A stretch of DNA of 64,000 bases from Adlercreutzia caecimuris B7 (GTDB lineage Bacteria > Actinomycetota > Coriobacteriia > Coriobacteriales > Eggerthellaceae), in the NCBI RefSeq assembly GCF_000403355.2, contig NZ_KE159646.1, positions 831,226 through 895,225 of the forward strand, given 5' to 3'. A model generated the notes under the pieces. That model worked only from the letters and a program-made list of their open reading frames with translations. It ran no database searches and was not told the DNA's origin. Position 1 is the stretch's first letter. Each line of letters opens with the position of its first letter. This document shows positions 63,073 to 64,000 of the stretch, piece by piece. The translations under genes were made by a program, and so were the position numbers.

Positions 63073-64000
63073 TTACTTCACCCCCCAAGGGCTGGTGACG
63101 GTCTCGAAGGACTTGCCGGTCGCGCGATCGGTCACATGCACGGCGCAGGCGGTGCAGGGATCGAAGGAGTGGACCGTGCGCAGGGCGTTGATCGGCTTCT
63201 CGATGTCGGCCACCGGCACGCCGATGAGCGCCTGCTCGAGCGGGCCGTGCTCGCCCTCGGAGTTGATGGGAGCGAGGTTCCACGTGGACGGGATGATGAT
63301 CTGGTAGCCCTCGATCTTGCCGTCCTTGACCTTCTCGGAGTGGTAGAGCGCGCCGCGCGGGGCCTCCCAGAAGCCGGAGCCCTCGCCGGTGGTGCGCTCG
63401 GGAGCGCGGAAGTACTCGGAGTCGCCGCCCTTGATGGCCTCCATGAGCTCGTTGACCCACTCCACCATGAGGTCGGCCACGTACATGGTCTCGACCTGGC
63501 GGATAGCGGTACGGCCGAGCGTGGACTGGAAGGCCGACAGGTCGCCGGGCTGGGCGCCCAGGATGCCGAGCACCGCGTCGACGTTCTCTTTGATGAAGGG
63601 CACGCCGCGCACGTAGGCCGCGAAGATACGGGACATGGAGCCCGCCTCCATCGGCTTGCCGTCGTAGGTGGGGCACTTCACCCAGGTGTAGCGGTCGTCC
63701 ACGTTGTAGTCGGTGTAGTCCGGATCGGTGGTGAAGTAGGGCGAGGTGTAGGTGTCGTCGCCCTTGTACCAGGAGTGACCCATGTACTCCTGGATCTTGC
63801 TCTCCTCCACGTCGGTGACGCCGAAGTTCTCGTCCAGCACGCCCATGGGCAGGTAGCGGTTCTTCATCTGCTCGATGTAGTTGTCGCCGTAGGGCCAGCC
63901 ATTGCCCTCGAACACGCCCCAGGCGATGTAGCGGCCGCAGCCTTTGCCGAAGGTCAGCGCCTCGGCGTAGGGGCCCGCCAGCGCCACGGTGTCGGCGAGC
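63073..64000 (-). CDS. [NiFe]-hydrogenase large subunit, C-terminal part (gene continues beyond the right edge)
   Basis: The reading frame is open to the window edge; the last ~308 residues are visible. Signatures: GSMSRIFAAYVRG near the middle, EAPRGALYHSEKVKDGKI and TWNLAPIN. The final nickel-binding motif is DPCTACAVHV, followed by a 20-residue tail beginning TDRATGKSFETV that a HyaD-type protease would cut after the histidine. The short spacing to the b-type cytochrome suggests an uptake hydrogenase of group 1. The small subunit would lie upstream, outside the window. Confidence 0.92.
   Translation of the reverse strand, partial: LADTVALAGPYAEALTFGKGCGRYIAWGVFEGNGWPYGDNYIEQMKNRYLPMGVLDENFGVTDVEESKIQEYMGHSWYKGDDTYTSPYFTTDPDYTDYNVDDRYTWVKCPTYDGKPMEAGSMSRIFAAYVRGVPFIKENVDAVLGILGAQPGDLSAFQSTLGRTAIRQVETMYVADLMVEWVNELMEAIKGGDSEYFRAPERTTGEGSGFWEAPRGALYHSEKVKDGKIEGYQIIIPSTWNLAPINSEGEHGPLEQALIGVPVADIEKPINALRTVHSFDPCTACAVHVTDRATGKSFETVTSPWGVK

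Overview
The window is GC-rich DNA that looks like a gut actinobacterium of the family Eggerthellaceae (Coriobacteriia). This rests on a Tat-exported DmsA-type reductase, a [NiFe] hydrogenase, long lysine-rich secreted proteins with fibronectin-like tails and the general gene style. I cannot assign a genus. About 45 genes can be supported, plus two tRNAs, one IS element, one probable type I and one type II toxin-antitoxin locus, and several repeats.

Layout. 0-6 kb: end of an amidohydrolase, a PRD/EII-type regulator divergent from an MFS exporter, a Na+-coupled SstT-like amino acid carrier, tRNA-Leu and tRNA-Asn. 6-16 kb: an rRNA methyltransferase RlmKL whose RlmL half has lost its catalytic motifs, the primary sigma factor, then a respiratory block of response regulator, sensor kinase with a haem-c motif, DmsB and DmsA. 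16-21 kb: two secreted proteins, the first behind a C10 tract that currently puts the start codon out of frame. 21-25 kb: an FHA protein, a broken membrane Ser/Thr kinase and a membrane protein with a serine-rich linker. 25-30 kb: nuclease/transposase remnant, PriA, tandem repeats and an IS3-family element in a repeat region. 30-38 kb: YbaK, two partners, MetK with a structured leader, a thioesterase, a proline-rich surface protein, GltX and a holin-like toxin with antisense RNA. 38-47 kb: four secreted proteins on the minus strand, one interrupted by an amber codon, then a sortase-type GLUG surface protein. 47-56 kb: HicAB, an EamA transporter, Mfd carrying a palindromic insertion, endonuclease III and an ECF sigma/anti-sigma pair. 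56-64 kb: hydrogenase maturation protease, a small membrane protein, two YhgE/Pip proteins, hydrogenase cytochrome b and the hydrogenase large subunit running off the window.

How it fits together. The hydrogenase and the DMSO-reductase-like enzyme together suggest anaerobic respiration, with H2 as donor and a sulfoxide, N-oxide or related compound as acceptor. A redox- or ligand-sensing two-component system sits beside the reductase.

The most unusual theme is surface variability. Three cytosine/guanine runs of 9-10 lie at secreted-protein or signalling genes, two genes carry in-frame amber codons of the CAG-to-TAG type, and some secreted proteins look like AT-richer variable N-terminal parts joined to GC-rich conserved tails. 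A palindromic element sitting in frame inside mfd is the other notable structural oddity.
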